Shown here piece by piece: positions 1-8,284 of a stretch of DNA of 64,000 nt; the first letter of the stretch is position 1; every line of letters starts with the position of its first letter. Made by a program: the position numbers and the translations under genes. Source of the stretch: CAYMDS01 sp964653195 (GTDB lineage: Bacteria; Patescibacteriota; Microgenomatia; Levybacterales; UBA12049); NCBI GenBank assembly GCA_964653195.1, contig CAZZCX010000003.1, positions 18,840 through 82,839 on the forward strand. The letters are read 5' to 3'. A model generated the notes under the pieces. The model was not told where the DNA came from, made no database searches, and saw nothing but the letters and a program-made list of their open reading frames with translations.

Positions 1-924
1 ATTATTGCTAAAACACCTATTAAGGGTATACTCTCTGATACCACACTTGATCAAGAAGAAATCGCACAAACAATCCGTCAAATTGTAAATGATGGAAAAA
101 TTCCTGTAAGGAGCGTGAATCTGGCATTGTCGGATAACCATATTTTTGCAAAAGTTATTGATATGCCACAGTTGTCAGATAAAGAATTAGCTAGTGCTAT
201 TTATTGGGAAGCAGAGCAGCATATACCCGTACCTCTTTCAACTATAAATCTGGATTGGGTTGTTTTACGTCGGGATTTTGGAAGTCAAAAATATATGCAG
301 GTTTTGCTAATCGGAGCACCAATCAGTGTACTTAGAAAATACGAAAAGGTTTTTGAGTACGCTGGTCTAAACGTCGAAAGTTTAGAAACTGAAACTCTCT
401 CAGCTATTAGAGCTATAGTAACTGCTGATGATTTCCCAAATTCACTTATTGTGAATATCGGTAGCCTTGGAACCACTTTAGCCATAATACAGAAAAATAC
501 ACTCGTTTTTATATATACCATTCCTTTGGGTGGTATGGCTATGAATCGAAGTATAGCTTCAGAGTTTGGTTTTAATAGTATTCAGGCGGAAGAATATAAA
601 AAGACATATGGTATGAATGAATCTGACTTTGGAGGGAAAATTAAAGCTTCTATGCAGCCTATTTTATTGTCTATGACGTCAGAAATAAAAAAAGCACTTT
701 CTTTTTATAATGATAAATATAAAGAAGATCAACCTGTTAAACAGATCATACTGACTGGTGGAACTGCGCGAATACCTGGAATTGTTTCAGTGTTTGTTGA
801 ACAGACGGGATTTGAAACTGTTATAGCGAATCCCTGGAAAGCATTGTCTATACGTAATGTACCCTCTGACTTAATTGAATCTGGTCCTGAGTATACGATA
901 GCTGTAGGATTGGCTTTAAAATAA
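1..924 (+). CDS. pilM: Type IV pilus assembly protein PilM (5' partial)
   Basis: Actin-fold cytoplasmic ATPase that docks with PilN to link the pilus machine to the inner membrane. The frame is open from the first base, so the true start lies outside the window and the GTG at 115 is internal. Visible features are the LPxS/AIYWEAEQHIPVPL segment typical of PilM near the N-terminal third, the phosphate-loop-like VNIGSLGTTLAI, and the C-terminal ILTGGTARIPGI adenosine-binding loop. It is followed 3 nt later by pilN and then pilO, the classical pilMNO order. Identity is confident; the missing N-terminus cannot be assessed. Confidence 0.9.
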   Translation: MIAKTPIKGILSDTTLDQEEIAQTIRQIVNDGKIPVRSVNLALSDNHIFAKVIDMPQLSDKELASAIYWEAEQHIPVPLSTINLDWVVLRRDFGSQKYMQVLLIGAPISVLRKYEKVFEYAGLNVESLETETLSAIRAIVTADDFPNSLIVNIGSLGTTLAIIQKNTLVFIYTIPLGGMAMNRSIASEFGFNSIQAEEYKKTYGMNESDFGGKIKASMQPILLSMTSEIKKALSFYNDKYKEDQPVKQIILTGGTARIPGIVSVFVEQTGFETVIANPWKALSIRNVPSDLIESGPEYTIAVGLALK

Positions 925-927
925 TTC

Positions 928-1458
928 ATGAATAATCAAATTAATTTACAATTAGGAAAGACACAGAGTTCTCCGTCACTTGCTAAGAAACGCGCATTTT
1001 TTCATACTATCTCAATCAGTTTGCTTTTTGGATTCGCTTTTTTTTCTATAGTTCTATTTATATTAATTTCTCTTTCTCCCCTTCCGAGCCTTCAAGAGCG
1101 TGAAAAAGTAGAAACAAAAAGATTAAGTTTTTTTAAGGATACTATCGTAAAGATAAATTTAACAAAAGAAAGGATAGATAATGTAGATAAGATTCTTCGA
1201 GATAGACCTACTTACTCACAGTCATTACTCACCATAAAAAATTTATTGCCTACTGAAGCAGCAATTAACGAAATACATCTAAATGATAAAAATTTAACAT
1301 TTACAATAACGAGCAAATCGTTATTGCCATTGGATACTTTCTTAAATTCGCTAAAGATGGAAAGTGAAAAGGGAGAAAAGTTTAAAAAGATTACTATAGT
1401 GACACTAGAGAAAAATCTTGATAAAGAAGTATATATTTTAGTATTAAAATTAGTATGA
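928..1458 (+). CDS. pilN: PilN-like type IV pilus assembly protein
   Basis: 176-aa bitopic membrane protein with a basic N-terminal tail, one membrane helix at about residues 28-50, then a coiled/ferredoxin-like periplasmic part. PilN proteins bind PilM through the short cytoplasmic N-terminus and dimerise with PilO outside the membrane. Sequence similarity is weak, as usual for this family, so the call rests on topology, length and position between pilM and pilO. Its stop overlaps the next gene (ATGA at 1455-1458), indicating translational coupling. Confidence 0.75.
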   Translation: MNNQINLQLGKTQSSPSLAKKRAFFHTISISLLFGFAFFSIVLFILISLSPLPSLQEREKVETKRLSFFKDTIVKINLTKERIDNVDKILRDRPTYSQSLLTIKNLLPTEAAINEIHLNDKNLTFTITSKSLLPLDTFLNSLKMESEKGEKFKKITIVTLEKNLDKEVYILVLKLV

Positions 1459-2135
1459 ATAATGAACTTCGCTATTATTTAAGACGTTTAGTATTGGCTT
1501 ACTTTAATTTTCGATATTCACAATATTATCATTTAGCGATACCTGTTGTTTTAGTGTCATTGGGAATTATTCTGCTTGTATCTTTTATTATCCCTCAAAT
1601 GAATAATTGGTTTTCCGTACAGAATGAAGTGAAATCCACACAAGCAAGGATAAATACGATAAGACGAAATACAATAGTTCTTGAAAATATCAACAAAGAA
1701 AAGATTGAATCTGAATTTATAGTTGCTAATTTAGCATTACCTTCAAGTAAAGATTTCAGTGGAATTTTAGATTTAATCAATGACACAACTACTAAAAGTG
1801 GTATTTCCTTGGATGATTATGAATTTAGCCTGGGGCCAGTTGAAAATAAAGATAACATAAATAAATCAAAGTCAGAAATCTCAACTATATTATTGAGCTT
1901 AAGTATTGAAGGAGATTCAAATGCATTGGGTATTTTTTTATCGGAAATAGAAAGCCAGATACCACTAGCACAAATACATTCTGTTAATTACAGTGAAAAT
2001 AAAGGCCAAATTCAACTATCATTTATAGTTAAATCTTTTGATGATATTAATTTTCGCTATGATACACCTTTAACAGTTATGAATAATAAACAAAGGAGCC
2101 TAATGCAGAAATTGATTACTTGGAATGCTGATTAA
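1455..2135 (+). CDS. pilO: PilO-like type IV pilus assembly protein
   Basis: 226-aa protein with one membrane helix (about residues 27-48) followed by a coiled-coil stretch and an alpha/beta domain, the PilO plan. It overlaps pilN by 4 nt and ends convergently with trmD, sharing 4 nt (2132-2135). It probably completes the PilM-PilN-PilO alignment complex of a type IV pilus, used in CPR bacteria for attachment or DNA uptake. Called mainly from order and topology. Confidence 0.7.
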   Translation: MNNELRYYLRRLVLAYFNFRYSQYYHLAIPVVLVSLGIILLVSFIIPQMNNWFSVQNEVKSTQARINTIRRNTIVLENINKEKIESEFIVANLALPSSKDFSGILDLINDTTTKSGISLDDYEFSLGPVENKDNINKSKSEISTILLSLSIEGDSNALGIFLSEIESQIPLAQIHSVNYSENKGQIQLSFIVKSFDDINFRYDTPLTVMNNKQRSLMQKLITWNAD

Positions 2136-2839
2136 GTGTTTGAGTTATCTCTTTTCTCAGTTTTTTTAAGTGATTCGCTGATTCGCCATTTTTCAACCTC
2201 TTTATGATTACCTGAAAGTAGTATCTCCGGTACTGGATAATTTTCATATACAGACGGTTTGGTAAAATGTGGATATTCTAGAATATGTCTATCTTTATGA
2301 CTTAAGGAGAATGATTCATTTTGCGTAGCACCATCTTTCAAAACCCCCTTAAGCAGTCGTGTTACTGCATCGGTGATAAGCATAGCAGGAATTTCTCCTC
2401 CTGTAACTACAAAATCGCCAATTGAAATCTCTTCATCTATGTAATTAATAATCCTCTCATCAACCCCTTCATAATGTCCACAAATTATAATAAGATGATC
2501 TAGAGTAGAATATGTTTCAGCTGTAACTTGAGAAAACTTTTTTCCAGAAGCGGAAAGTAAAATTACTTTATCTCTTATCGAAGACTTACTTTTATATATT
2601 TTTGAAAATGACATTTTAGTATTTGTGATGGCTTTATGTATAACGTCTACTCTCAAAACCATACCTATACCTCCTCCATATGGGGTATCGTCTACTGACT
2701 TATGTTTTCCGATACCATAATCACGTAAGTTTATATATTCAATCTCAATTAATCCTTTCTTTTTTGCATTTTTAATAATTGAATGATCAAAGGGACCTTG
2801 GAACATCTCCGGAAAGAGAGTAAGTATGGAAATTTTCAT
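2132..2839 (-). CDS. trmD: tRNA (guanine37-N1)-methyltransferase TrmD
   Basis: SPOUT methyltransferase that makes m1G37 in tRNAs reading CNN/GGN-type codons, preventing frameshifting. Diagnostic segments are MKISILTLFPEMFQ at the N-terminus, the DDTPYGGGIGMVLR motif, and the trefoil-knot SAM site around CGHYEGVDERI and EISIGDFVVTGGEIP. Length (235 aa) is normal. It lies downstream of rpsP and khpA, the common bacterial rpsP-khpA-trmD order, but a hairpin with a T-rich tail separates it from khpA. Confidence 0.96.
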   Translation of the reverse strand: MKISILTLFPEMFQGPFDHSIIKNAKKKGLIEIEYINLRDYGIGKHKSVDDTPYGGGIGMVLRVDVIHKAITNTKMSFSKIYKSKSSIRDKVILLSASGKKFSQVTAETYSTLDHLIIICGHYEGVDERIINYIDEEISIGDFVVTGGEIPAMLITDAVTRLLKGVLKDGATQNESFSLSHKDRHILEYPHFTKPSVYENYPVPEILLSGNHKEVEKWRISESLKKTEKRDNSNT

Positions 2840-2884
2840 AGAATTATATCTAAATAGACCTAATGAATTGATGCTTATTCGTAA

Positions 2885-2911
2885 ACAAAAATTGAGTTAC
2901 ATTACTCAATT
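2885..2911 (-). terminator. Hairpin with T-rich tail between khpA and trmD
   Basis: A perfect 8-bp inverted repeat, AATTGAGT at 2890-2897 and ACTCAATT at 2904-2911, with a 6-nt loop. Reading the minus strand, the descending arm runs straight into a T-rich stretch, as in an intrinsic terminator. The stem is AT-rich and probably weak, so it may only reduce transcription into trmD. Confidence 0.45.
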
Positions 2912-2929
2912 GATTTGAGACATAAGTAG

Positions 2930-3178
2930 TTATTTTGCAGGAGGTGTATTATCTGCAAGAGATATATTGATTCTAATACCCTTTTTTATTGCTGGAATTT
3001 TCATTGCGTTACGAATAGATCGTATTATTTTTCCTTCTTTTCCGATAATTTTACCGTAATCTGAAGAGTCTGCAGAAATTATAAATTGAGTTATACCGTC
3101 TTGCTCTGTCTCTTCTATACTTACCGATTCTGGCTTATCAACGATTGATGTAATTATATACTTAAGTGTGTTTTGCAT
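2930..3178 (-). CDS. khpA: KH-domain RNA-binding protein KhpA
   Basis: 82-aa single KH domain with the GKIIGKEGKIIRSIR signature (GxxG loop) that grips single-stranded RNA. In Firmicutes KhpA pairs with KhpB and affects cell elongation and mRNA stability; here the role is inferred from family. It follows rpsP by 9 nt and precedes trmD. Confidence 0.9.
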   Translation of the reverse strand: MQNTLKYIITSIVDKPESVSIEETEQDGITQFIISADSSDYGKIIGKEGKIIRSIRNAMKIPAIKKGIRINISLADNTPPAK

Positions 3179-3187
3179 GAGTGAAAC

Positions 3188-3418
3188 TTATTCAGCGACT
3201 AGTGACCTTATGGTGTCCGATGGTTGTGCGCCTTTAGAAACCCAGTAATTGTATCTGTCCATTTTTAAAACTTTGATATTCTTTGGTTTATTTTTTTCGT
3301 ACCAGCCTAATAACTCCAAAAAATCACCGTCTCTGCGGCTTCTTTTTTCTTTTACTATGATACGAAATTTACGTTCTCCTTTTTTGCCAATTCTTGTTGA
3401 GCGTATTACTAGCGACAT
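3188..3418 (-). CDS. rpsP: 30S ribosomal protein S16
   Basis: 76-aa S16 beginning MSLVIRSTRIGKKGERKFRI, with the family's RIVxKxRSRRDGxFLExLGxY core and the YxYWxSxGAQPSDTIRSL tail. Normal length. First gene of the rpsP-khpA-trmD group, with about 57 nt separating it from rnc upstream. Confidence 0.96.
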   Translation of the reverse strand: MSLVIRSTRIGKKGERKFRIIVKEKRSRRDGDFLELLGWYEKNKPKNIKVLKMDRYNYWVSKGAQPSDTIRSLVAE

Positions 3419-3475
3419 ATGGTTAATATTTTAACAGATTGAAGTTTGATTCTCAAGGCTTTTTTGAGTTTGATC

Positions 3476-4144
3476 CTAAGACGGTTTCTGGAGTTTCTTA
3501 AGTGCTTCTTTGGCTGCTGCTTCTTCTGCTTCCTGCTTGGACTTGCCTACTCCTTGGCCCATGATTTCATCCTGAATCAGGACTCCTATAGTAAAAATCT
3601 TAGCATGAGGTGGTCCTTCTTCTTCTAAGACTTTATATATTGGAGAATTCTGTTTTTGGGATTGGACAAACTCCTGTAGTAAGCTTTTTGGATCTTTAAA
3701 TGCTTTTTTTGACACTATAACGTCAATTTTTGGTGCCAGAATGGATAGTATGAATTCTTTAACTGCTTCTATCCCCTGATCTATAAATAGTGCGCCTATA
3801 ACAGCCTCAACTACATTTGCAAGGAGTGATTCGTTTTCTCTCCCATTGGACTCTTCTTCTCCTCTGGAAAGCATTAAGAATTGACCTAGCTTAAACTCTA
3901 TAGCAATTTTAGCCAGGCTTTTAGTGTTTACGACTAGAGATCGGATATTTGTAAGAATTCCTTCGTCGTAGTCGGGAAACGTGTCATAAAGGTACTTAGA
4001 TACCACAAACGAGAGTATACTATCACCTAAAAACTCCAGTCTTTCATTAGAAGAGAGTTTTTCTTTAGTTTCGTTTAGATAGGATCTATGTATAAAGGCT
4101 TGCTTAAGAAGCGTTTTATCTTTAAATTCAGGTAGTCTATTCAT
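3476..4144 (-). CDS. rnc: Ribonuclease III
   Basis: Double-strand-specific endoribonuclease for rRNA and mRNA processing. The catalytic signature NERLEFLGDSIL (about residues 28-40) and the downstream acidic helix LLANVVEAVIGALFIDQG are present, followed by a C-terminal dsRNA-binding domain ending in QEAEEAAAKEALKKL. At 222 aa it is of usual size. The start overlaps the end of nusB by 8 nt, so the two are co-transcribed. Confidence 0.96.
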   Translation of the reverse strand: MNRLPEFKDKTLLKQAFIHRSYLNETKEKLSSNERLEFLGDSILSFVVSKYLYDTFPDYDEGILTNIRSLVVNTKSLAKIAIEFKLGQFLMLSRGEEESNGRENESLLANVVEAVIGALFIDQGIEAVKEFILSILAPKIDVIVSKKAFKDPKSLLQEFVQSQKQNSPIYKVLEEEGPPHAKIFTIGVLIQDEIMGQGVGKSKQEAEEAAAKEALKKLQKPS

Positions 4145-4487
4145 TTTTCAATATATTTCCTAGTGCGCCGTTAATAAATGCAGGGCTAGTATCGTTTGCG
4201 AATTCTTTTGCAAGCTCAATAGCTTCATCTATAATAACATTTGCAGGTTCAGTTTTCTCTATAAGCAATTCGTACACAGCTAGCCTAAGAATAGCCAAAT
4301 CGATCTTATTTATTTTATCAATTGGGAATTCAGGTGCAGCTTTTTGTATTTGTAGATCAAGCTGCTCTTTATTTTGTAATATTATCTTAATTTCTGGTTT
4401 GGTAGATTGATCGTGAAAGTCTACCTTAAATAGTTCTTGAATTAAATTTTGCCTGTGTTTATGCCTCGGATCTGTAGATGTTTTCAT
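4137..4487 (-). CDS. nusB: Transcription antitermination factor NusB
   Basis: 116-aa helical protein that with NusE (S10) binds boxA RNA and prevents premature termination on rRNA operons. The C-terminal half shows the family segment ILRLAVYELL followed by NVIIDEAIELAKEFANDTSPAFINGALG. Slightly short compared with about 130-140 aa in model bacteria because the N-terminus is trimmed. Overlaps rnc by 8 nt. Confidence 0.93.
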   Translation of the reverse strand: MKTSTDPRHKHRQNLIQELFKVDFHDQSTKPEIKIILQNKEQLDLQIQKAAPEFPIDKINKIDLAILRLAVYELLIEKTEPANVIIDEAIELAKEFANDTSPAFINGALGNILKNE

Positions 4488-4527
4488 TGTTATTTAGCCA
4501 ATATAGACTTAGCTTGGGGTTTTGAGT

Positions 4528-4578
4528 AGCTTTGCGGAATAAATGTTCCCGAAACTACCTGTCCGCAATGCTACGCAA
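4528..4578. repeat. Long imperfect inverted repeat between rpmF and nusB
   Basis: GTAGCTTTGCGG at about 4529-4540 is complementary to CCGCAATGCTAC at about 4566-4577, giving a 12-position stem with one mismatch around a loop of roughly 25 nt. It lies in the 129-nt gap between the rpmF stop and the nusB start. No T-run follows on either strand, so it is not an obvious terminator; it could be an RNase III processing site or a small structured RNA. Confidence 0.4.
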
Positions 4579-4616
4579 AACGTTGCAGGCGGGAGCTAAA
4601 CTCTATGCTAAGACAA

Positions 4617-4808
4617 TTATTTCTGATTTGTTTTAACCTGTATTACTTTATTGCCTTTATAATAACCGCATGATGGGCAAACAATGTGAAATAGAATACT
4701 TTCTTTACAATTACTGCATTTAGTCAGTTTTTGTAGAGTTAAGTGGATACTTGCTCTTCTTTTGCCCTGTCGGGCTCTGGAATGTCTTTTTTTAGGCTCT
4801 TGGGACAT
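4617..4808 (-). CDS. rpmF: 50S ribosomal protein L32
   Basis: 63-aa L32, beginning with the basic KKRHSRARQGKRR region, followed by two CxxC knuckles (CSNC and CPSC) forming a zinc ribbon. Upstream of nusB-rnc on the same strand. The preceding 145 nt (4809-4953) hold its promoter region and no further gene. Confidence 0.94.
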   Translation of the reverse strand: MSQEPKKRHSRARQGKRRASIHLTLQKLTKCSNCKESILFHIVCPSCGYYKGNKVIQVKTNQK

Positions 4809-4953
4809 AAATTAATAGTTATGAATTATAAGTGATAAATTATGAGTTGTTTAAACTTAAAACTTAGGACTCGCGACTCATAGCTTATTATTGTATTGTA
4901 CCCTATCCCAGCCTCGCTTGCAACGGGTAAATAGTCTAAAATTTAAATATAAT

Positions 4954-6039
4954 TTAATTTGATAGATATAATAAGTGATTTAAGAGCATTGCAAAGTCTG
5001 TTTTTTGATGAGCAGGAAAATTCGCTATTCTTATTTGCTTTTCCTTCATTGATCCGTATCCTGAGCCTAATATAAACCCTTTTGTTTTTATTGATTCAAT
5101 AATTGACTTAGAGCCATTTGGCGTAGATATGACTATAGTAGTTTTGGATCGTAATTTTGCGTTTTTTACAAAAAGAAATAAATTTTCTTGTTTTTCAAAG
5201 AAATCATATAGTAGATTACTTTTTTCCTCTGTATCTTTTCTAATTTGCTGTATACCGGTATTTAGCATATCTTTTGAAATTTTATCTAGAAGATAAATAC
5301 TTAATACATTCGGTGTTTCTGGAGTCTGGAATATCTTATTTTGCTTACTAAGCGAGGCAAATGAATGGTAACTTCCTGTAGACAGCCCTTTCTTATTAAG
5401 AAACACAGATTTTTCGTAAGCTCTAGGACTAATAATTAATACCCCCAACCCGGAAGGCATTCCGAACCCTTTCTGTACGGAGAAGAAAACGCAGTCAAGT
5501 AATTTAAAGGGTAAATTTACGTAAGGTACTGATGATACTATGTCTACAGCAATTAGCACCTTAGGGTAACGTTTAGCTAAATATTCAATTTCATTAATTG
5601 GAATTGAGACACCCGTACTCGTTTCATTTTGAGTTAGCGCGATAAGTTCAGTTTTAGGCGAAATTTGTATTTTTTTTATATCACACCATTCGCCTAGCTC
5701 TATATTGTTAGAAGATGCGTTTTTTTTAAGATTAAGTCCAATGTCACAAAATTTTTTAGAAAAACTGCCATTAACAAAATGAAAACTTTTTATTTCTACT
5801 GTATTTTGGATTATCCTTTCCATGGCTTCAGTTGCTGAAGAAAGAAAGAATATACTGAAATCTTGCGGAACTCCTAATAAGTGACGTATATTATCAATTG
5901 CGGATTTATAAATTTCATGAAATCTCTCACTTCTATGAGAAATTGATAATATATCTTCTGCAAATGCATTATTGATATGTTGTTCAACCGTTGGATAAAG
6001 TTGTGAAGGTCCAGGCGTGAAGAAAATTAGCTTTTGCAT
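4954..6039 (-). CDS. serC: Phosphoserine aminotransferase-type class V aminotransferase (SerC)
   Basis: PLP enzyme that converts 3-phosphohydroxypyruvate plus glutamate to phosphoserine. It opens with FFTPGPSQLYP, has SSATEAMERI near the cofactor phosphate site, VDIVSSVPY with the PLP-contacting Asp, and the Schiff-base lysine in FFSVQKGFGMPSGLG. It starts 2 nt after the SerB-SerA fusion, so the two genes together encode all three steps from 3-phosphoglycerate to serine. Homology to the serine-glyoxylate branch is possible from sequence alone; context favours SerC. Confidence 0.85.
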   Translation of the reverse strand: MQKLIFFTPGPSQLYPTVEQHINNAFAEDILSISHRSERFHEIYKSAIDNIRHLLGVPQDFSIFFLSSATEAMERIIQNTVEIKSFHFVNGSFSKKFCDIGLNLKKNASSNNIELGEWCDIKKIQISPKTELIALTQNETSTGVSIPINEIEYLAKRYPKVLIAVDIVSSVPYVNLPFKLLDCVFFSVQKGFGMPSGLGVLIISPRAYEKSVFLNKKGLSTGSYHSFASLSKQNKIFQTPETPNVLSIYLLDKISKDMLNTGIQQIRKDTEEKSNLLYDFFEKQENLFLFVKNAKLRSKTTIVISTPNGSKSIIESIKTKGFILGSGYGSMKEKQIRIANFPAHQKTDFAMLLNHLLYLSN

Positions 6040-6041
6040 GT

Positions 6042-7943
6042 CTAATAAAGTATTCTAAAGCGAATTGTATTGGTTATATTTTTTAATTCCTCTATAACTG
6101 ACTGACTATAATTTTTATAAACGTCAGTTATCACATAGCCAATTTCCTCATTTGTTTTAAGATATTGACCTTCAATATTGATTTTATTTTGTGCGAATAC
6201 TTTATTTAGATCGGAGAGTACACCAGGCTGATTTTTATGAATATGAATAAACCGATGAGCTTTTTTAAGCTTAGGTAGCTGAATATTAGGGAAGTTTACA
6301 CTATGTGCCGTATTCCCTGTATTTACAAAACTTATTAATTTTTCGGACATAAACTCTGCGATATTTTTTTGTCCTTCTTCTGTACCGGCACCAATATGTG
6401 GAGTAAGTATTACATTTGGAAGCCCTTGAAGAAATGACGTAAATTTTTCATTATTGCTTCTCGGTTCGTTTGGGAATACATCTATTGCAGCTCCGTGAAT
6501 TTTGCCATTTTTAATGAAGCTTACAAGAGGTAAGACGTCAACCACTAACCCTCTACTGCAATTAATGAAAATTACTCCATCTTTCATTTTCGAAAACTCG
6601 TTTGAACCTATAAGATTAATGTTTTCTTTTCTACCATCTACATGGATAGTTATAATGTCTGAGATTCTTAGCAGCTCTTCAAGCGTTTTGCAGCGTTTGG
6701 CATTACCGAGTGCTAATTTATCAGTGACATCGAAATAATAAACTTCCATACCGAGATTTTCAGCTAGAACTGAAAGCTGAGATCCGATATTTCCATAACC
6801 TACAATTCCTAGTTTTTTTCCTCTTATCTCGTGACAGTTCAATGCTGATTTATCCCATATACCTGCGTGCATTTTTTGTGATTTATCAAAAACACGGCGA
6901 TTTAACATAATTATATTTCCGATTGTGAGCTCGACAACACTTCGCGTATTACTAAACGGTGCATTAAAAACACTAATTCCTGAAGTTGAGCATGCTGATA
7001 AATCAACATTATTCGTACCTATTCCAAATACACCAATGGATAATAATTTATTAGCATGAAGTAGAATATCTTTTTGAATTTTTGTTTTCGATCTGATACC
7101 GAGTATTGATACACTTGGAATAACTCTCCTTAATTCCTCTGTACTTAAAGAACCGTTAAATGTTTCTACCTTATATCCTTCGCTGAAAAGTATATTTTCA
7201 GCTTTAGAGTGGATATTCTCTAGAAGTAACACTTTCATCATAGTTTTAGGGTATGAAAGTGCGCGTGGTAATTTTAGTTTAAAAAGTATTTCATCGAACG
7301 AAGCAGTTACGTAATCAGCTTTGTCCATGACTACCTGCCGTTTTATATTTTCGGTAAATGCAAAAAATTTTTCAGCACTACCATTTTCTTTAATTTGATA
7401 ATCGGTAAATCCATCCCCTATAATGTAAATTTTTCCTTGTAGATTTAATTTTTCAATTGCTTTTATTTTACCTCTATCTTGACTTAACGGGTTTTTTTCA
7501 TCAAATCCGATTACTAAACCCTTATTATCGAATTGGAAAGTATTTGCTAATACATGTTTTTCTGTTATGCCGTAAGATTTAACTACAGGAGTGATAAATT
7601 CTTTGAACCCACCTGAAATAACATAAATTTGCTCTGCATAATTTTTAAAGAAATCTCTATTATTCTTCACGGACTTTGTTATGTGATTCTTAATTAATCT
7701 TATTAACTTATGAATATCATTTTTATCTGTTTGGAACAAAAGTAGTCTTTTACGTAAAGATTCATTGAAGCTAATTTTTCCTTCCATGCCCAAATTTGTA
7801 ATTCTTGAAACTTCTTTTAGTATTTCTTCCTTTCCTGATTTATCTTTCAAAGTGATTTTTGCCAATTCTTCTAATGATTCGACAGTTACAAATGTACTGT
7901 CAAAGTCGATAATAAAATAAGTGTTTTTGCTCAATGGTTTCAT
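6042..7943 (-). CDS. serBA: Fused phosphoserine phosphatase - phosphoglycerate dehydrogenase (SerB-SerA)
   Basis: A 633-aa bifunctional protein. Residues about 1-225 form a HAD phosphoserine phosphatase: FIIDFDST nucleophile motif (about 11-18), VISGG motif II, and IIGDGFTDYQ motif IV. Residues about 237-555 are a complete D-3-phosphoglycerate dehydrogenase: substrate loop GIGTNNVDL, Rossmann GIVGYGNIGSQL, and the catalytic His in LTPHIGAGTEEG. A C-terminal ACT domain (about 562-633, IHIHKNQPGVLSDLNKVF) probably binds serine for feedback inhibition. The first and last steps of serine synthesis are thus on one chain, with SerC encoded next door. Expression is probably set by the Ser-rich leader attenuator at 8101-8211. 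Confidence 0.93.
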   Translation of the reverse strand: MKPLSKNTYFIIDFDSTFVTVESLEELAKITLKDKSGKEEILKEVSRITNLGMEGKISFNESLRKRLLLFQTDKNDIHKLIRLIKNHITKSVKNNRDFFKNYAEQIYVISGGFKEFITPVVKSYGITEKHVLANTFQFDNKGLVIGFDEKNPLSQDRGKIKAIEKLNLQGKIYIIGDGFTDYQIKENGSAEKFFAFTENIKRQVVMDKADYVTASFDEILFKLKLPRALSYPKTMMKVLLLENIHSKAENILFSEGYKVETFNGSLSTEELRRVIPSVSILGIRSKTKIQKDILLHANKLLSIGVFGIGTNNVDLSACSTSGISVFNAPFSNTRSVVELTIGNIIMLNRRVFDKSQKMHAGIWDKSALNCHEIRGKKLGIVGYGNIGSQLSVLAENLGMEVYYFDVTDKLALGNAKRCKTLEELLRISDIITIHVDGRKENINLIGSNEFSKMKDGVIFINCSRGLVVDVLPLVSFIKNGKIHGAAIDVFPNEPRSNNEKFTSFLQGLPNVILTPHIGAGTEEGQKNIAEFMSEKLISFVNTGNTAHSVNFPNIQLPKLKKAHRFIHIHKNQPGVLSDLNKVFAQNKINIEGQYLKTNEEIGYVITDVYKNYSQSVIEELKNITNTIRFRILY

Positions 7944-8100
7944 GATTAATTAATAAATTTCTTTGTTGTTTATAATACTTTTTGTTTATATCTGCCTATA
8001 TTTATGCTCAGCTTATGGTTGTCATCCATTTAAATGAAATATTTATTTTGGCAGACTATGTTTATTTAAGTAAAATATAAAAATTTAGTAAGTTACACAT

Positions 8101-8152
8101 AAAAAAACTCCCTTTCGGGAGATGGTTTATAAAATACATTTTTCCACCTCCC
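8101..8152 (-). promoter_or_regulatory. Serine-operon transcription attenuator
   Basis: Read on the minus strand: segment 2 GGGAGGTGG (8152-8144), starting in the leader stop codon, can pair over 9 positions (one G-U) with segment 3 CCATCTCCC (8125-8117). Segment 3 can instead pair with GGGAG of segment 4 to form a CTCCC-GAAA-GGGAG hairpin followed by seven T (8107-8101). This is the antiterminator/terminator pair of a ribosome-dependent attenuator. The serBA ATG is 157 nt further on; the space in between (7944-8100) shows no other feature. Confidence 0.8.
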
Positions 8153-8211
8153 TAGCTAAAGGTAGCGGATGATGGTGAAAAATTATTTGTTAATTGGACT
8201 CTAGTATTCAT
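8152..8211 (-). CDS. Ser-rich leader peptide of the serine operon
   Basis: 19-codon ORF, MNTRVQLTNNFSPSSATFS then TAG, too short for routine gene callers. Four of the last nine residues are serine (TCA, TCA, TCC, AGC). The stop codon abuts the G-rich segment 2 of the attenuator. A ribosome stalled at Ser codons would mask the leader's 3' part, free segment 2 to pair with segment 3, and allow read-through into serBA-serC. Promoter candidates: TTGTAG (8242-8237), 17 nt, TATTAT (8219-8214), or a TAAATA box placing +1 at the ATG. Function is inferred from this arrangement. Confidence 0.75.
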   Translation of the reverse strand: MNTRVQLTNNFSPSSATFS

Positions 8212-8284
8212 AGATAATATTTAATCAATTCAAATACTACAAGAGTTTCAATGGATAGTCAATAGTTATTTATTGTTAGATTTA

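Noticed and set aside
8060..8138. A second leader ORF starting at ATG after GGAGGTGG in the serine leader
   Set aside because: It would be translated through the terminator and has no meaningful codon bias; the GGAGG is better explained as segment 2 of the attenuator.
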